NCBI RefSeq assembly: GCF_007828215.1
Contig: NZ_VIUE01000040.1
Location: forward strand, 1-39,510
Origin: Pseudomonas sp. SJZ074
GTDB lineage: Bacteria > Pseudomonadota > Gammaproteobacteria > Pseudomonadales > Pseudomonadaceae
Reading direction: 5' to 3'
Length of the DNA: 39,510 bases
Notes under the pieces: generated by a model
Databases searched by the model: none
Seen by the model: the letters and a program-made list of their open reading frames with translations, nothing else
Told to the model about the DNA's origin: nothing
In this document: piece by piece, positions 16,488 through 25,504 of the stretch
How positions within the stretch are numbered: position 1 is the first letter of the stretch
How the letters are laid out: each line of letters starts with the position of its first letter
Position numbers and translations under genes: made by a program

Positions 16488-16740
16488 AGAGGGATTCCTT
16501 GTACCGTGCGGGTAGCGTCAAGTTGCCATGAGTATTGGCAATCCTGTGATGGCAGTCAAAGGGACAATCAAACACAAGGGATATTGCCTGGAACATGGCC
16601 GATATACGGTTTTTCCAGAGTGATTGCTCTACGGTCATTGTGTCGGTTGCAAAGGCCCGCAACTTGAGGCCTCGAAGGAATTTTTGTTGGAATCCGGACC
16701 TGAGGTCATCCGCTCGAAACCGGGGCGGGGATTTATGCCG
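16488..16740. other. Intergenic region upstream of bifA
   Basis: This region lies between the bifA start and the sodB terminator, both genes being on the minus strand. It should contain the bifA promoter. I see no operator, repeat or small gene that I can support. Confidence 0.4.
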
Positions 16741-16742
16741 GG

Positions 16743-16768
16743 CAAAAAAAACCCGGCAAAATGCCGGG
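16743..16768 (-). terminator. Rho-independent terminator of sodB
   Basis: On the minus strand CCCGGCA-TTT-TGCCGGG is followed by eight T residues (A-run at 16743-16750 on plus). It lies 26 bp after the sodB stop. Confidence 0.92.
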
Positions 16769-16794
16769 CTCTTTTTTGGGCATCGGATCGAAAC

Positions 16795-17391
16795 TCAGGC
16801 GGTGAAAGCCTTGCCTTCGAACTGCTCGGCCACGAATTTCCAGTTGACCAGGTTCCAGAACGCTTCGACGTATTTCGGGCGAAGGTTGCGGTAGTCGATG
16901 TAGTAGGCGTGTTCCCAGACGTCGCAGGTCAGCAGTGGGGTGTCGCCGCTGGTCAGGGGGTTGCCGGCGCCGATGGTGCTGGCCAGGGCCAGGGAACCGT
17001 CAGCCTTCTTCACCAGCCAGCCCCAGCCGGAACCGAAGGTGCCGATGGAAGTCTTGCTGAACTCTTCCTTGAACTTGTCGAACGAACCGAAGGCCCTGTT
17101 GATGGCTTCAGCCAGTGCGCCGGTAGGTTGACCGCCGGCGTTGGGCGCCAGGCAGTTCCAGTAAAAGGTGTGGTTCCAGACCTGAGCGGCGTTGTTGAAG
17201 ATGCCGCCCGAGGAAGTCTTGACGATTTCTTCCAGGGTCTTGCCTTCGAACTCGGTGCCAGGCACCAGGTTGTTCAGGTTCACGACGTAGGTGTTGTGGT
17301 GCTTGTCGTGGTGGAACTCCAGAGTCTCTTTGGAGATGTGCGGCTGCAGTGCATCGTGTGGGTAAGGCAGCGGCGGCAATTCGAAAGCCAT
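16795..17391 (-). CDS. sodB: Superoxide dismutase [Fe]
   Basis: This 198-aa cytoplasmic enzyme turns superoxide into oxygen and hydrogen peroxide. All metal ligands are at family positions: His27, His74 (in AAQVWNHTFYWN), Asp157 and His161 (in DVWEHAYYIDYRN). Length and the N-terminus AFELPPLPYPHDAL are typical of iron-type SodB of Pseudomonas. AGGAG precedes the ATG at 17391; the longer open frame upstream is not coding. A strong terminator follows. Its place between bifA and argO matches the order I recall in P. aeruginosa. Confidence 0.98.
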   Translation of the reverse strand: MAFELPPLPYPHDALQPHISKETLEFHHDKHHNTYVVNLNNLVPGTEFEGKTLEEIVKTSSGGIFNNAAQVWNHTFYWNCLAPNAGGQPTGALAEAINRAFGSFDKFKEEFSKTSIGTFGSGWGWLVKKADGSLALASTIGAGNPLTSGDTPLLTCDVWEHAYYIDYRNLRPKYVEAFWNLVNWKFVAEQFEGKAFTA

Positions 17392-17564
17392 GGTGATTCT
17401 CCTAATCAGGTCAGTTGCGGTGAGCGCAAGGCCGATCACGGGCGGCCGGACTTGCGCCGGGGAGTTTGTACTCTTTGCGGCGCAAGGTCGGATCATAGCA
17501 CCGGGGGGGCGGCATAACCACGCAACAACTGTGTGGAATAGAGGTTCCAGAGCGGTTTGGAATA

Positions 17565-18173
17565 TCAGCCCATGACGATCAACTGCACCGCCACGGCGAA
17601 CATCATCACCGCCACCAACAGGTCGAGGATCCGCCAGGTGCTCGGGCGAGCCAGCCAGGGAGCCAGCCATGCGGCGCCGAAGGCCAGGGTAAAGAACCAC
17701 ACCAGCGAGGCACTGGCGGCGCCCATGACATAGGCACCGGGCACGCTCTGCTGGGCACCGAGAGAACCGATCAGCAGCACGGTATCGAGGTAGACGTGAG
17801 GGTTGAGCAGCGTCACCGCCAGCGCACTGAGCAACACCGCCCGCAGCGAGCGCACGGCCTGGTTTTCACCTTGTTGCAGGCTCTGCTTCGAACAGGCCCG
17901 GCGCAAGGCGAGGCTGCCGTACCAGAGCAGGAACGCCGCACCTCCCCAGCGGGCAATAGAGAGCAGCAACGGGCTCTGGGCCAGCAGCGTCGCCAGCCCG
18001 AATACGCCGGCCATGACCAGCAGCGCATCGCAGGTGACGCACAGCGCAGCCACGGGCAAATGATGTTCGCGACGCAGGCTCTGGGCCAGCACAAATGCAT
18101 TCTGGGCGCCGATGGCCATGATCAGCCCGAGGGCTACCAGCAGCCCGTTCACATAGCTTTGCCACATCATCAT
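17565..18173 (-). CDS. argO: LysE/ArgO family amino acid exporter
   Basis: This 202-aa inner-membrane protein has six hydrophobic segments and the family hallmark GLIMAIGAQNAFVLAQSLRR near residues 16-35, plus TLLNPHVYLDTVLLIG in the middle. ArgO exports arginine (and canavanine) and LysE exports lysine and arginine. The start is one of three consecutive ATGs (18173, 18170, 18167) just after GGGGAG; spacing favours the later two. The first ATG overlaps the TAA of the ACT-domain gene (TAATG). The divergent ArgP gene nearby supports the arginine/lysine export role. Confidence 0.88.
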   Translation of the reverse strand: MMMWQSYVNGLLVALGLIMAIGAQNAFVLAQSLRREHHLPVAALCVTCDALLVMAGVFGLATLLAQSPLLLSIARWGGAAFLLWYGSLALRRACSKQSLQQGENQAVRSLRAVLLSALAVTLLNPHVYLDTVLLIGSLGAQQSVPGAYVMGAASASLVWFFTLAFGAAWLAPWLARPSTWRILDLLVAVMMFAVAVQLIVMG

Positions 18174-18574
18174 TACTCCCCGCTCGCGGCCAGTTGCTGG
18201 AGCGCAGCCATGGCTCGTTCAGCGTCGTCGTGACCGACGAACAGATGGTCGTGGTAGTAACCGGCGATCACATTGCAACTGATGCCGGCATTGCCCAGCG
18301 CCGTGGCGAAGGCTGCGGTCAGGCCTACCGCCTGCAGGGCGGAGTGCACCTCCAGGGTGATCCAGGCGGCGACGTAGTCGAAGCCCAGCCCTGCCTTCTG
18401 CGCCTGGGATTTTTCCAGGATCACCGTCAGTCCTTCTCGCTCGAGAAAGCTGCCGACGATTGTGATGCCCGTGGGGACCCGGCCGTCAGGCAGGCTACAG
18501 AACACGTATTGGCCCTGATTGAGCTGCGGGCTCATGCTGCGCAGCAGGGTGTTCAATGATGTTTCGCCAGACAT
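18173..18574 (-). CDS. ACT-domain protein
   Basis: This 133-aa protein belongs to the small ACT-domain group (formerly DUF2241-like) seen next to argO in Pseudomonas. A compact repeat of the ACT fold can be read in WITLEVHSALQAVGLTAAFATALGNAGISCNVIAGYYHDHLFV (in pieces, residues about 71-113). ACT domains commonly bind amino acids. AAGGAA precedes the ATG. It overlaps argO by four bases and is divergent from argP, so it may sense the exported amino acid, but this is inference. Confidence 0.87.
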   Translation of the reverse strand: MSGETSLNTLLRSMSPQLNQGQYVFCSLPDGRVPTGITIVGSFLEREGLTVILEKSQAQKAGLGFDYVAAWITLEVHSALQAVGLTAAFATALGNAGISCNVIAGYYHDHLFVGHDDAERAMAALQQLAASGE

Positions 18575-18665
18575 GGCTCGTTCCTTCTCAAGTGATGCTG
18601 GTCATTTTCCGGTCGAAAGCTGTATAAGAAAAACCAATCTTGCTGATTGCTCATTAGGAATACTG

Positions 18666-19565
18666 TTGTTCGATTACAAACTGCTGGCGGCCTTGGCTGC
18701 GGTGGTGGAGCAGGCTGGCTTCGAGCGCGCCGCCCAAGTGCTGGGTTTGTCCCAATCGGCCATTTCCCAGCGGATCAAGCTGTTGGAGGCGCGCGTCGGC
18801 CAACCCGTGCTGGTACGCGCTACGCCGCCAGCCCCCACCGAGATCGGTCGTCGTTTGCTCAACCACGTGCAGCAGGTGCGCTTGCTGGAGCGCGATCTGC
18901 AAAGCCTGGTGCCGGCCCTGGATGAAGAGGGCCTGCCAGAACGCCTGCGCATCGCCCTGAATGCCGACAGCCTGGCGACCTGGTGGGCGGCAGCCGTGGG
19001 CGATTTCTGCGCCGAACATCATCTGTTGATGGACTTGGTGGTCGAGGACCAGACCGTGGGTCTCAAACGCATGCGCGCTGGCGAAGTGGCGGCGTGTGTT
19101 TGCGCCAGCGAGCGGCCGGTGGCCGGGGCTCGCAGCGTCTTGCTGGGCGCCATGCGCTACCGGGCCCTGGCGAGCCCGGCCTTCATCGCCCGGCACTTTC
19201 CCGATGGTGTGTGCGCCGAGCAATTGGCTCGCACGCCGGCCCTGGTGTTCGGCCCGGATGATTTCCTGCAGCACCGCTACCTCGCTTCCCTCGGTGTCGA
19301 AGGCGGTTTCGAGCACCATTTATGTCCCTCTTCCGAAGGTTTCATCCGCCTCGCCGAAGCGGGGCTTGGTTGGGGGCTGGTGCCGGAACTGCAGATGCGC
19401 GAACAACTGGCGCGTGGTGTGTTGGTGGAGTTGCTGGCAGATAAACCGATCGATGTGCCTTTGTACTGGCATCATTGGCGCAACGGTGGACAGTTGCTCG
19501 GGTTGTTGACCGATCAGTTGATTCGCTTCTCAAAGCGCTGGCTGGTGCCTTGGGCACCGCAATGA
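18666..19565 (+). CDS. argP: LysR-family regulator ArgP (IciA)
   Basis: This 299-aa LysR-type regulator has an N-terminal winged helix-turn-helix (ERAAQVLGLSQSAISQRIKL, residues about 21-40) and a ligand-binding C-terminal domain. ArgP controls argO in response to arginine and lysine. The start is a TTG at 18666 (MFDYKLLAALAAVVEQAGF), with AGGA six bases upstream; no ATG fits, and the upstream extension overlaps the divergent gene. It is transcribed away from the ACT-argO pair, with 91 bp between them for shared control. Confidence 0.92.
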   Translation: MFDYKLLAALAAVVEQAGFERAAQVLGLSQSAISQRIKLLEARVGQPVLVRATPPAPTEIGRRLLNHVQQVRLLERDLQSLVPALDEEGLPERLRIALNADSLATWWAAAVGDFCAEHHLLMDLVVEDQTVGLKRMRAGEVAACVCASERPVAGARSVLLGAMRYRALASPAFIARHFPDGVCAEQLARTPALVFGPDDFLQHRYLASLGVEGGFEHHLCPSSEGFIRLAEAGLGWGLVPELQMREQLARGVLVELLADKPIDVPLYWHHWRNGGQLLGLLTDQLIRFSKRWLVPWAPQ

Positions 19566-19641
19566 GCGTCAAGCCGCAAGCGACGCAGATTAATTTGCCG
19601 TGGCGGCTCGACGCTCGCCACTGCATGGGTTGGGGGCATTC

Positions 19642-20625
19642 ATGAAAATTCTGGTTACCGGCGCAAGCGGCTTCATCGGTGGGCGCTTTGCGCGTTTCGC
19701 CCTGGAGCAGGGCCTGGATGTACGGGTCAACGGACGTCGGGCCGAGAGCGTGGAACACCTGGTGCGTCGCGGTGCGCAATTCGTCCCGGGGGACCTGGGC
19801 GATCCGCTGCTGGCCCGTGATCTGTGCCTGGATGTCGAGGCCGTGGTGCATTGCGCCGGCTCCGTGGGGTTGTGGGGGCGTTATCAGGATTTTCACCAGG
19901 GCAACGTCCAGCTCACGGAAAATATTGTCGAGGCCTGCCTCAAGCAGAAGGTCCGGCGCCTGGTTCACCTGTCGTCACCCTCGATCTATTTCGATGGCCG
20001 CGACCACTTCGGGTTGACCGAAGAGCAGGTGCCCAAGCGCTTCGGCCATCCCTACGCCGCCACCAAATACCTGGCCGAGCAGAAAGTCTTCGGCGCCCAG
20101 GAGTTCGGCCTTGAGGTGCTGGCCCTGCGGCCGCGTTTCGTGACCGGTGCCGGTGACATGAGCATCTTCCCGCGGCTGTTGAACATGCAGCGCAAGGGGC
20201 GGTTGGCGATTGTTGGCAACGGCTTGAACAAGGTGGATTTCACCAGCGTGCACAACCTCAACGAGGCGTTGCTCAGCAGTCTGCTGGTCACCGGCTCAGC
20301 CTTGGGCCAGGCCTACAACATCAGCAATGGAACGCCGATTCCGCTGTGGGACGTAGTCAACTATGTGATGCGGCAGATGGACGTCCCACAAGTCAGGCGT
20401 TACCGTTCCTACGGGCTGGCCTACAGCATTGCAGCGTTGAACGAAGGGGCCTGCAAGTTGTGGCCGGGTCGTCCCGAACCGACGCTGTCGCGCTTGGGCA
20501 TGCAGGTCATGAACAAAAATTTCACCCTCGACATCAGCCGGGCCCGGCATTATCTCGATTACGATCCGCAGGTCAGCCTGTGGACCGCCCTCGATGAATT
20601 CTGCACTTGGTGGAAAGCCCGCTGA
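19642..20625 (+). CDS. Extended SDR / NAD-dependent epimerase-like oxidoreductase
   Basis: This 327-aa protein has an N-terminal Rossmann motif GASGFIGG (residues 7-14), the active-site pair YAATK (about 137-141), and the LVHLSSPSIYF strand carrying the catalytic Ser region. It falls in the extended SDR / 3-beta-hydroxysteroid dehydrogenase-like group; the substrate is unknown. The ATG at 19642 is preceded by a G-rich GGGGG ribosome site. Only the last ~16 codons before it differ from an upstream open frame, which I reject. It follows argP on the same strand. Confidence 0.9.
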   Translation: MKILVTGASGFIGGRFARFALEQGLDVRVNGRRAESVEHLVRRGAQFVPGDLGDPLLARDLCLDVEAVVHCAGSVGLWGRYQDFHQGNVQLTENIVEACLKQKVRRLVHLSSPSIYFDGRDHFGLTEEQVPKRFGHPYAATKYLAEQKVFGAQEFGLEVLALRPRFVTGAGDMSIFPRLLNMQRKGRLAIVGNGLNKVDFTSVHNLNEALLSSLLVTGSALGQAYNISNGTPIPLWDVVNYVMRQMDVPQVRRYRSYGLAYSIAALNEGACKLWPGRPEPTLSRLGMQVMNKNFTLDISRARHYLDYDPQVSLWTALDEFCTWWKAR

Positions 20626-20685
20626 TCGGCCCGTCATGAACCGAGTGCCGGGTTCGGGGTCAATGGGTGCGGTGGGCGAGGGGGT

Positions 20686-20691
20686 TATACT
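20686..20691 (+). promoter_or_regulatory. Possible -10 hexamer TATACT
   Basis: TATACT preceded by GGGGT lies 42 bp before the coiled-coil protein start and agrees with a sigma70 -10 element. No convincing -35 hexamer is seen at 16-18 bp, so this is a suggestion. Confidence 0.35.
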
Positions 20692-20732
20692 CGCCGCATC
20701 GAGCCATTACTGGTTTTTCAAAGGTTGAATCC

Positions 20733-21611
20733 ATGCCCACGCGTAATGATGAACACGACGACTTCGACGATGTACCGAGCCTGCGGATGCGCGCCGACGT
20801 CCCCGATGACGATGACTTCCTGCCCAACCGTCAGGCGCATGTGCAAGCGCGCCCGACACCCGTGGCGGCGGCCAAGGTCAAGGGGCCGAGCACCGGACCG
20901 CTGTGGGCACTGGTCGGCGCGTTGCTGTGTGCGTTCGGCTTCCTGGCCTGGTGGAGCTTCCAGCAGATTTCCCTGATGGAGCAGCAGTTGGTGGCGACCC
21001 AGGAGAGTTTCGCGCGGATCAGTGAGGACGCGGCGGGGCGCTTGCAGGACATTTCCGGCAAGGTGGTGGCTGGCCAGTCCAATGTCATGAGCGACAGTGA
21101 AGCCTTGAAGCTGCAGGTCAAGCAGTTGGACAACAAGCTGCAAGACCAGGCCCGGCTGTTCGAAAGCAAGCTGCAAGAGCAGTACAGGCAACAGCAAGCC
21201 ACCTTCGGTCCATCCGCCGACCTGGACAAGGAACTGGCCCAGCTCATCGCCCAGGCCACTGAACAGCAGAACACCAGCACGCAATTGCAAGCGGCCAACA
21301 AAGAGCTTCAAGCCCAGGTCAAGGCTCTGGCGGCTGAAGTGACTACCCTGAAGAACCAGGGGGAAGGCGGCGCGCTCGATGCCCAGCTCAAGAGCATCGG
21401 TGCCGATATCACTGCCCTGAAAAGGAATAGCCAGAACCCCGCCATCGAGCGTTTGGAGCAGGAGGTGATGGTGCTCAAGAGCCAGCAGGATAACCGCTCA
21501 GGCGGCACGGCCGAATTCGATGCCTTCCGCGGCCAGGTCACCCGCAACATCAATACGCTGCAAGCGCAGATCCAGAACCTTCAACAGCAACTCAGCGCCC
21601 GGGGGCAGTGA
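20733..21611 (+). CDS. Membrane-anchored coiled-coil protein
   Basis: This 292-aa protein of unknown role has an acidic cytoplasmic N-terminus with Asp-rich runs (residues 7-29), one transmembrane helix at about 55-75 (GPLWALVGALLCAFGFLAWW), then a Gln/Ala/Leu-rich coiled coil to the C-terminus (about 78-290). The single-span layout suggests a periplasmic rod anchored in the inner membrane. A similarly placed gene of unknown function lies near argP in P. aeruginosa as I recall. It ends before a strong terminator. Confidence 0.85.
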   Translation: MPTRNDEHDDFDDVPSLRMRADVPDDDDFLPNRQAHVQARPTPVAAAKVKGPSTGPLWALVGALLCAFGFLAWWSFQQISLMEQQLVATQESFARISEDAAGRLQDISGKVVAGQSNVMSDSEALKLQVKQLDNKLQDQARLFESKLQEQYRQQQATFGPSADLDKELAQLIAQATEQQNTSTQLQAANKELQAQVKALAAEVTTLKNQGEGGALDAQLKSIGADITALKRNSQNPAIERLEQEVMVLKSQQDNRSGGTAEFDAFRGQVTRNINTLQAQIQNLQQQLSARGQ

Positions 21612-21633
21612 TAGGTTTTTAACACCACCCCAC

Positions 21634-21661
21634 CTGTGGGAGCGAGCAGGCTCGCACACAG
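21634..21661. repeat. Compact REP palindrome
   Basis: CTGTGGGAGCGAGC and GCTCGCACACAG nearly complement each other with a short AGG loop. It is a shortened single REP just after the coiled-coil protein gene. Confidence 0.7.
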
Positions 21662-21697
21662 TGGCTCGGGGTGTCGTGAAGGGGGTGCTCAGCACAC

Positions 21698-21731
21698 AAA
21701 AAAGGCCCGCATCGCTGCGGGCCTTTTTTGT
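21698..21731. terminator. Bidirectional rho-independent terminator
   Basis: AAAAAAGGCCCGC and GCGGGCCTTTTTTG form a long perfect stem with A and T flanks. It can end the plus-strand coiled-coil gene and the minus-strand rapA, whose stop is at 21746. Confidence 0.93.
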
Positions 21732-21745
21732 ATTACCTGGGCTGA

Positions 21746-24592
21746 TCAGCCCGCCACCAACACCCGGATCGCTTCCAGGCGCAGGGCAGCTTTTTCCAGC
21801 ATCGCCAGGCCTTGTTCGCGCTGTTTGCGCAGGGCGACCAGCTCGCTGTCGCGCACGGTCGGGTTGACGGCTTGCAGGGCGGTCAGACGGGCCAGCTCTT
21901 CATCAGTATCGGCAGCCAGGCGGCGTTGGGCTTCGGCCACGCGTTCGGCATGCCGCAGGGCGACTTTCTCTTCACCGGCATTGATGCGCGGCGTGAGTTG
22001 ATCACGCTGGGCCTGGATGAACTTGTTGGCGCTGGCACGGGGTACGCTTTCGAGCTGATCGTTCAAGGTCTCGAACGACACCCGGGCCGCCAGGTCGTTG
22101 CCGTTGCTGTCCAGCAGGCAGCGCAGGGCGGCCGGAGGCAGGTAACGGCCCAGTTGCAGCGAGCGTGGGGCTACCACTTCACTGACGTAAAGCAATTCCA
22201 GCAGCACGGTGCCGGGCTTGAGGGCCTTGTTCTTGATCAGCGCGACAGCCGTGTTGCCCATGGAGCCAGACAGCACCAGGTCCATGCCGCCTTGCACCAT
22301 CGGGTGTTCCCAGGTGATGAACTGCATGTCTTCGCGCGACAGTGCCTGGTTGCGGTCGTAGGTGATGGTCACGCCTTCGTCGTCGCCCAGCGGGAAGCTG
22401 GCATCGAGCATTTTTTCGCTCGGCTTGAGAATCAGCGCATTGTCCGAATGGTCCTCGCTGTCGATGCCGAACGCGTCGAACAAGGTTTCCATGTAAATCG
22501 GCAGGGCGAACTGATCGTCTTGTTCAAGGATGGCTTCCACCAGTGCATCGCCTTCCCCGGCACCGCCGGAGTTGAGTTCCAGCAAACGGTCGCGACCGGT
22601 GTGCAGCTCGCTCTCCAGGCGCTCGCGTTCGGCGCGGGCCTCGTCGATCAACGCTTGCCATTGGCCATCGTCGGCCTCTTCCAGCAAGGGCAGCAGGCGC
22701 GGACCGAATTGATGCTGCAAGGCGTTGCCGGTCGGGCAGGTGTTGAGGAAGGCGTTCAGCGCCTCGTGGTACCACTGGTACAGCCGCTCTTGCGGGCTGG
22801 TTTCCAGGTACGGCACGTGCAACTCGATGGTGTGCTTCTGGCCGATCCGATCCAGACGACCGATCCGCTGTTCCAGCAGGTCCGGGTGAGAAGGCAGGTC
22901 GAACAGCACCAGATGATGCGCGAACTGGAAGTTGCGCCCTTCGCTGCCGATTTCCGAGCAGATCAGCACCTGCGCGCCAAACTCTTCGTCGGCGAAGTAC
23001 GCGGCGGCACGGTCGCGCTCGAGAATGTTCATGCCTTCATGGAACACCGTGGCCGGGATGCCGGAGCGCACGCGCAAGGCATCTTCCAGGTCCATGGCGG
23101 TTTCGGCATGGGCACAGATCACCAGGACCTTGGTGCGCTTGAGCATTTTCAACTGGTCGATCAGCCACTCGACGCGTGGGTCGAATTTCCACCAGCGTTC
23201 TTCTTCGCTGGCATCCGGCTGGGCCTGGAAGCTGACTTCCGGGTACAGCTCGGCGTGATCGCCCAAGGGCAGCTCGAGGTATTCGTCCGGGCATGGCAGC
23301 GGATAGGCGTGCAGCTTGCGCTCCGGGAAGCCCTGGATGGCGGCGCGGGTATTGCGGAACAGCACGCGGCCGGTGCCGTGGCGGTCCAGCAACTCGCGGA
23401 CCAGGCGGGCGCTGGCTTCGACGTCGCCATCATTGACGGCGGTCAGCAGCGCTTCGCCTTCGTTGCCCAGGAAACCGTGGATGGTCTTGTGGGCCTCGGG
23501 CGAAAGGCGGCCTTTGTCCAGCAGCTCCTGGACGGCCTCGGCCACCGGGCGGTAGTTTTCGCTCTCGGCGCGGAAGGCCTTGAGGTCGTGGAAGCGGTTC
23601 GGGTCCAGCAGGCGCAGGCGGGCGAAGTGGCTGTCCTGGCCCAATTGTTCCGGCGTCGCGGTCAGCAGCAGTACGCCGGGGATCGTCTCGGCAAGCTGCT
23701 CGACCAGCGCGTATTCGGGGCTGACCTGATCTTCGTGCCACACCAGGTGATGGGCTTCATCGACCACCATCAGATCCCAGCCGGCGGCGAACAGCGCGTC
23801 CTGGGCCTTCTCGTCGTCCACCAGCCATTCCAGCGCCACCAGCGCCAGTTGCGTGTCTTCGAACGGGTTGCTCGCATCGCTTTCGATAAAGCGTTCTTCA
23901 TCGAACAGGGCAACCTGCAGGTTGAAGCGCCGGCGCATTTCCACCAGCCACTGGTGCTGGAGGTTTTCCGGAACCAGGATCAATACGCGGCTGGCGCGTC
24001 CGGACAGCAGTTGGCGATGGATGACCAGGCCGGCTTCGATGGTCTTGCCCAACCCCACTTCGTCCGCCAGCAATACCCGCGGTGCAATGCGGTCGGCCAC
24101 TTCCCGGGCAATGTGCAACTGGTGGGCAATGGGCTGGGCCCGAACGCCACCCAGGCCCCAGAGTGGGGACTGCAGTTGGCGGCTGGTGTGTTCCAGGGTG
24201 TGGTAACGCAGGGAGAACCAGGCCAGCGGGTCGATCTGGCCGGCGAACAGTCGGTCGCTGGCCAGGCGGAACTGGATAAAATTCGACAGCTGGGTTTCCG
24301 GCAGGGTGACAACTTCGTTCTGCCCGTCGAGGCCGTGATAGACCAGCAGCCCGTCGACATCATCGACTTCGCGCACGGTCATTTTCCAACCTTCGAAATG
24401 AGTGATCACGTCGCCCGGCGAGAACCGTACACGTGTAAGAGGCGCATTCCGTAGCGCGTACTGGCGAGTGTCGCCAGTGGCCGGATAGAGCACGGTTAAC
24501 AAGCGGCCGTCCTGTGCCAGAACGGTGCCTAAACCCAGCTCGGCTTCGCTGTCACTGATCCAGCGTTGCCCCGGTTGATACTGCTGCGCCAT
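21746..24592 (-). CDS. rapA: RNA polymerase-associated ATPase RapA (HepA)
   Basis: This 948-aa SWI2/SNF2 protein binds RNA polymerase and helps recycle it after stalled or terminated transcription. The N-terminal Tudor-like domains (PGQRWISDSEAELGLGTV at 7-24) are followed by Walker A DEVGLGKT (177-184), the DEAH box (278-281 in VVDEAHHL), the LLTATPEQ motif III (about 306-313), and the second helicase lobe with SEIGSEGRNFQFAHHLVLFDLP and a QRIGRLDRIGQ motif VI. Length is close to the ~968 aa of E. coli RapA. A long open frame on the opposite strand is a GC-driven shadow. Confidence 0.97.
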   Translation of the reverse strand: MAQQYQPGQRWISDSEAELGLGTVLAQDGRLLTVLYPATGDTRQYALRNAPLTRVRFSPGDVITHFEGWKMTVREVDDVDGLLVYHGLDGQNEVVTLPETQLSNFIQFRLASDRLFAGQIDPLAWFSLRYHTLEHTSRQLQSPLWGLGGVRAQPIAHQLHIAREVADRIAPRVLLADEVGLGKTIEAGLVIHRQLLSGRASRVLILVPENLQHQWLVEMRRRFNLQVALFDEERFIESDASNPFEDTQLALVALEWLVDDEKAQDALFAAGWDLMVVDEAHHLVWHEDQVSPEYALVEQLAETIPGVLLLTATPEQLGQDSHFARLRLLDPNRFHDLKAFRAESENYRPVAEAVQELLDKGRLSPEAHKTIHGFLGNEGEALLTAVNDGDVEASARLVRELLDRHGTGRVLFRNTRAAIQGFPERKLHAYPLPCPDEYLELPLGDHAELYPEVSFQAQPDASEEERWWKFDPRVEWLIDQLKMLKRTKVLVICAHAETAMDLEDALRVRSGIPATVFHEGMNILERDRAAAYFADEEFGAQVLICSEIGSEGRNFQFAHHLVLFDLPSHPDLLEQRIGRLDRIGQKHTIELHVPYLETSPQERLYQWYHEALNAFLNTCPTGNALQHQFGPRLLPLLEEADDGQWQALIDEARAERERLESELHTGRDRLLELNSGGAGEGDALVEAILEQDDQFALPIYMETLFDAFGIDSEDHSDNALILKPSEKMLDASFPLGDDEGVTITYDRNQALSREDMQFITWEHPMVQGGMDLVLSGSMGNTAVALIKNKALKPGTVLLELLYVSEVVAPRSLQLGRYLPPAALRCLLDSNGNDLAARVSFETLNDQLESVPRASANKFIQAQRDQLTPRINAGEEKVALRHAERVAEAQRRLAADTDEELARLTALQAVNPTVRDSELVALRKQREQGLAMLEKAALRLEAIRVLVAG

Positions 24593-24839
24593 GCTGCCTG
24601 ACTCCCGCCTTGAAAAAGCCGGTTATCTTAACGGAATGATCCCTCAGACCAAAGGAATTACGCACGTAACGGACTGTTATGACCGCCACTTCCTCGACCG
24701 GTCCGATGGAACTTCAGCAAGTTTCGCGATCAAACAGGCTTGTGCCTGCCTTGCATTAATGCCAACCGGGTCACAAGTTTCGGACCAGCGGTTCAAGCCT
24801 CCTGCGCCGCAGCCGATAGCCTGATGACAGGAGACTTTT

Positions 24840-25181
24840 ATGTTGCTACCCACGCTCCCTTTGAGCGCCGTACCCATCACTGCACAACAGGATCCAGTCC
24901 GCCAGCGACCGGACATCCCGCCTGTGGTCCCGGTACAGCAAACCTCCAGCGAAAGCACCATCGACCTGCAAAAGCGCGATCCGGAAGAGGCTGCGCTGTT
25001 GTTGCGCGAGGAGCAGCGTCGCCAACAGGAGCGTGACAGGCGCCGTCGCGAGGCCGGTGAAGACCCCGAGGAACACCTGGCCATACCGGGGACCGAGCTC
25101 AACGCCGATAATACCGTGCCGGTGAAGCCCCTGATCGACGATGAGGCGCGCCAGGGCCTGTGGGTCGATATCCAGATCTGA
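24840..25181 (+). CDS. Hypothetical protein, 113 aa
   Basis: I do not recognise a function. An AGGAG ribosome site precedes the ATG. The N-terminal third is Pro/Val-rich and weakly hydrophobic (LLPTLPLSAVPITAQQ), then a charged helix rich in Glu and Arg follows (EEAALLLREEQRRQQERDRRRREAGE, in pieces, residues about 49-74), and the C-terminus returns to a mixed composition. The protein is probably disordered with one helix. It looks like a small protein common in Pseudomonas. Confidence 0.8.
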   Translation: MLLPTLPLSAVPITAQQDPVRQRPDIPPVVPVQQTSSESTIDLQKRDPEEAALLLREEQRRQQERDRRRREAGEDPEEHLAIPGTELNADNTVPVKPLIDDEARQGLWVDIQI

Positions 25182-25278
25182 TGCCTGTAGTTGAGTTGTC
25201 CACGCACGGGCTGGTCAACGCAGCCGATAGCCCCCATCATGGGCATATTCGCACTTCACTGCATGATGCCGACACGCC

Positions 25279-25440
25279 ATGAGCCAAGACGACAAACTGG
25301 TTGACCTCAACGCTGAGCGCGCCAAGCGTGTTCACGACCTCAACGAAAAACGCCTTAACGAAGTCCGCCAGGCTTTCGAGCAGGCGATGCCCCTGGGCAA
25401 AACCAAGAAAAAGCCCAAGAGCAAGCCGAAAAAACGCTGA
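25279..25440 (+). CDS. Small basic protein, 53 aa
   Basis: The frame encodes a helix-prone N-terminal part (VDLNAERAKRVHDLNEKRL, residues 8-26) and a lysine-rich tail (KTKKKPKSKPKKR, 41-53), giving a strongly basic C-terminus that could contact nucleic acid or acidic partners. No strong ribosome site is visible before the ATG. Codon use is ordinary for this genome and the gene is short but clean. The function is unknown. Confidence 0.65.
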   Translation: MSQDDKLVDLNAERAKRVHDLNEKRLNEVRQAFEQAMPLGKTKKKPKSKPKKR

Positions 25441-25504
25441 CTCCTCTCGATCCATTGATGCAAATCAGTTATTCCCCTTCCTTTTCGCTCGGTCGTGAGC
25501 GTTA

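Noticed and set aside
15435..16667. 410-codon open frame on plus opposite bifA
   Set aside because: BifA on minus has intact EAL motifs; the plus frame is a shadow.
21812..24454. 880-codon open frame on plus opposite rapA
   Set aside because: rapA has complete helicase motifs on minus; the plus frame has no family motif and a composition typical of GC-driven shadow frames.
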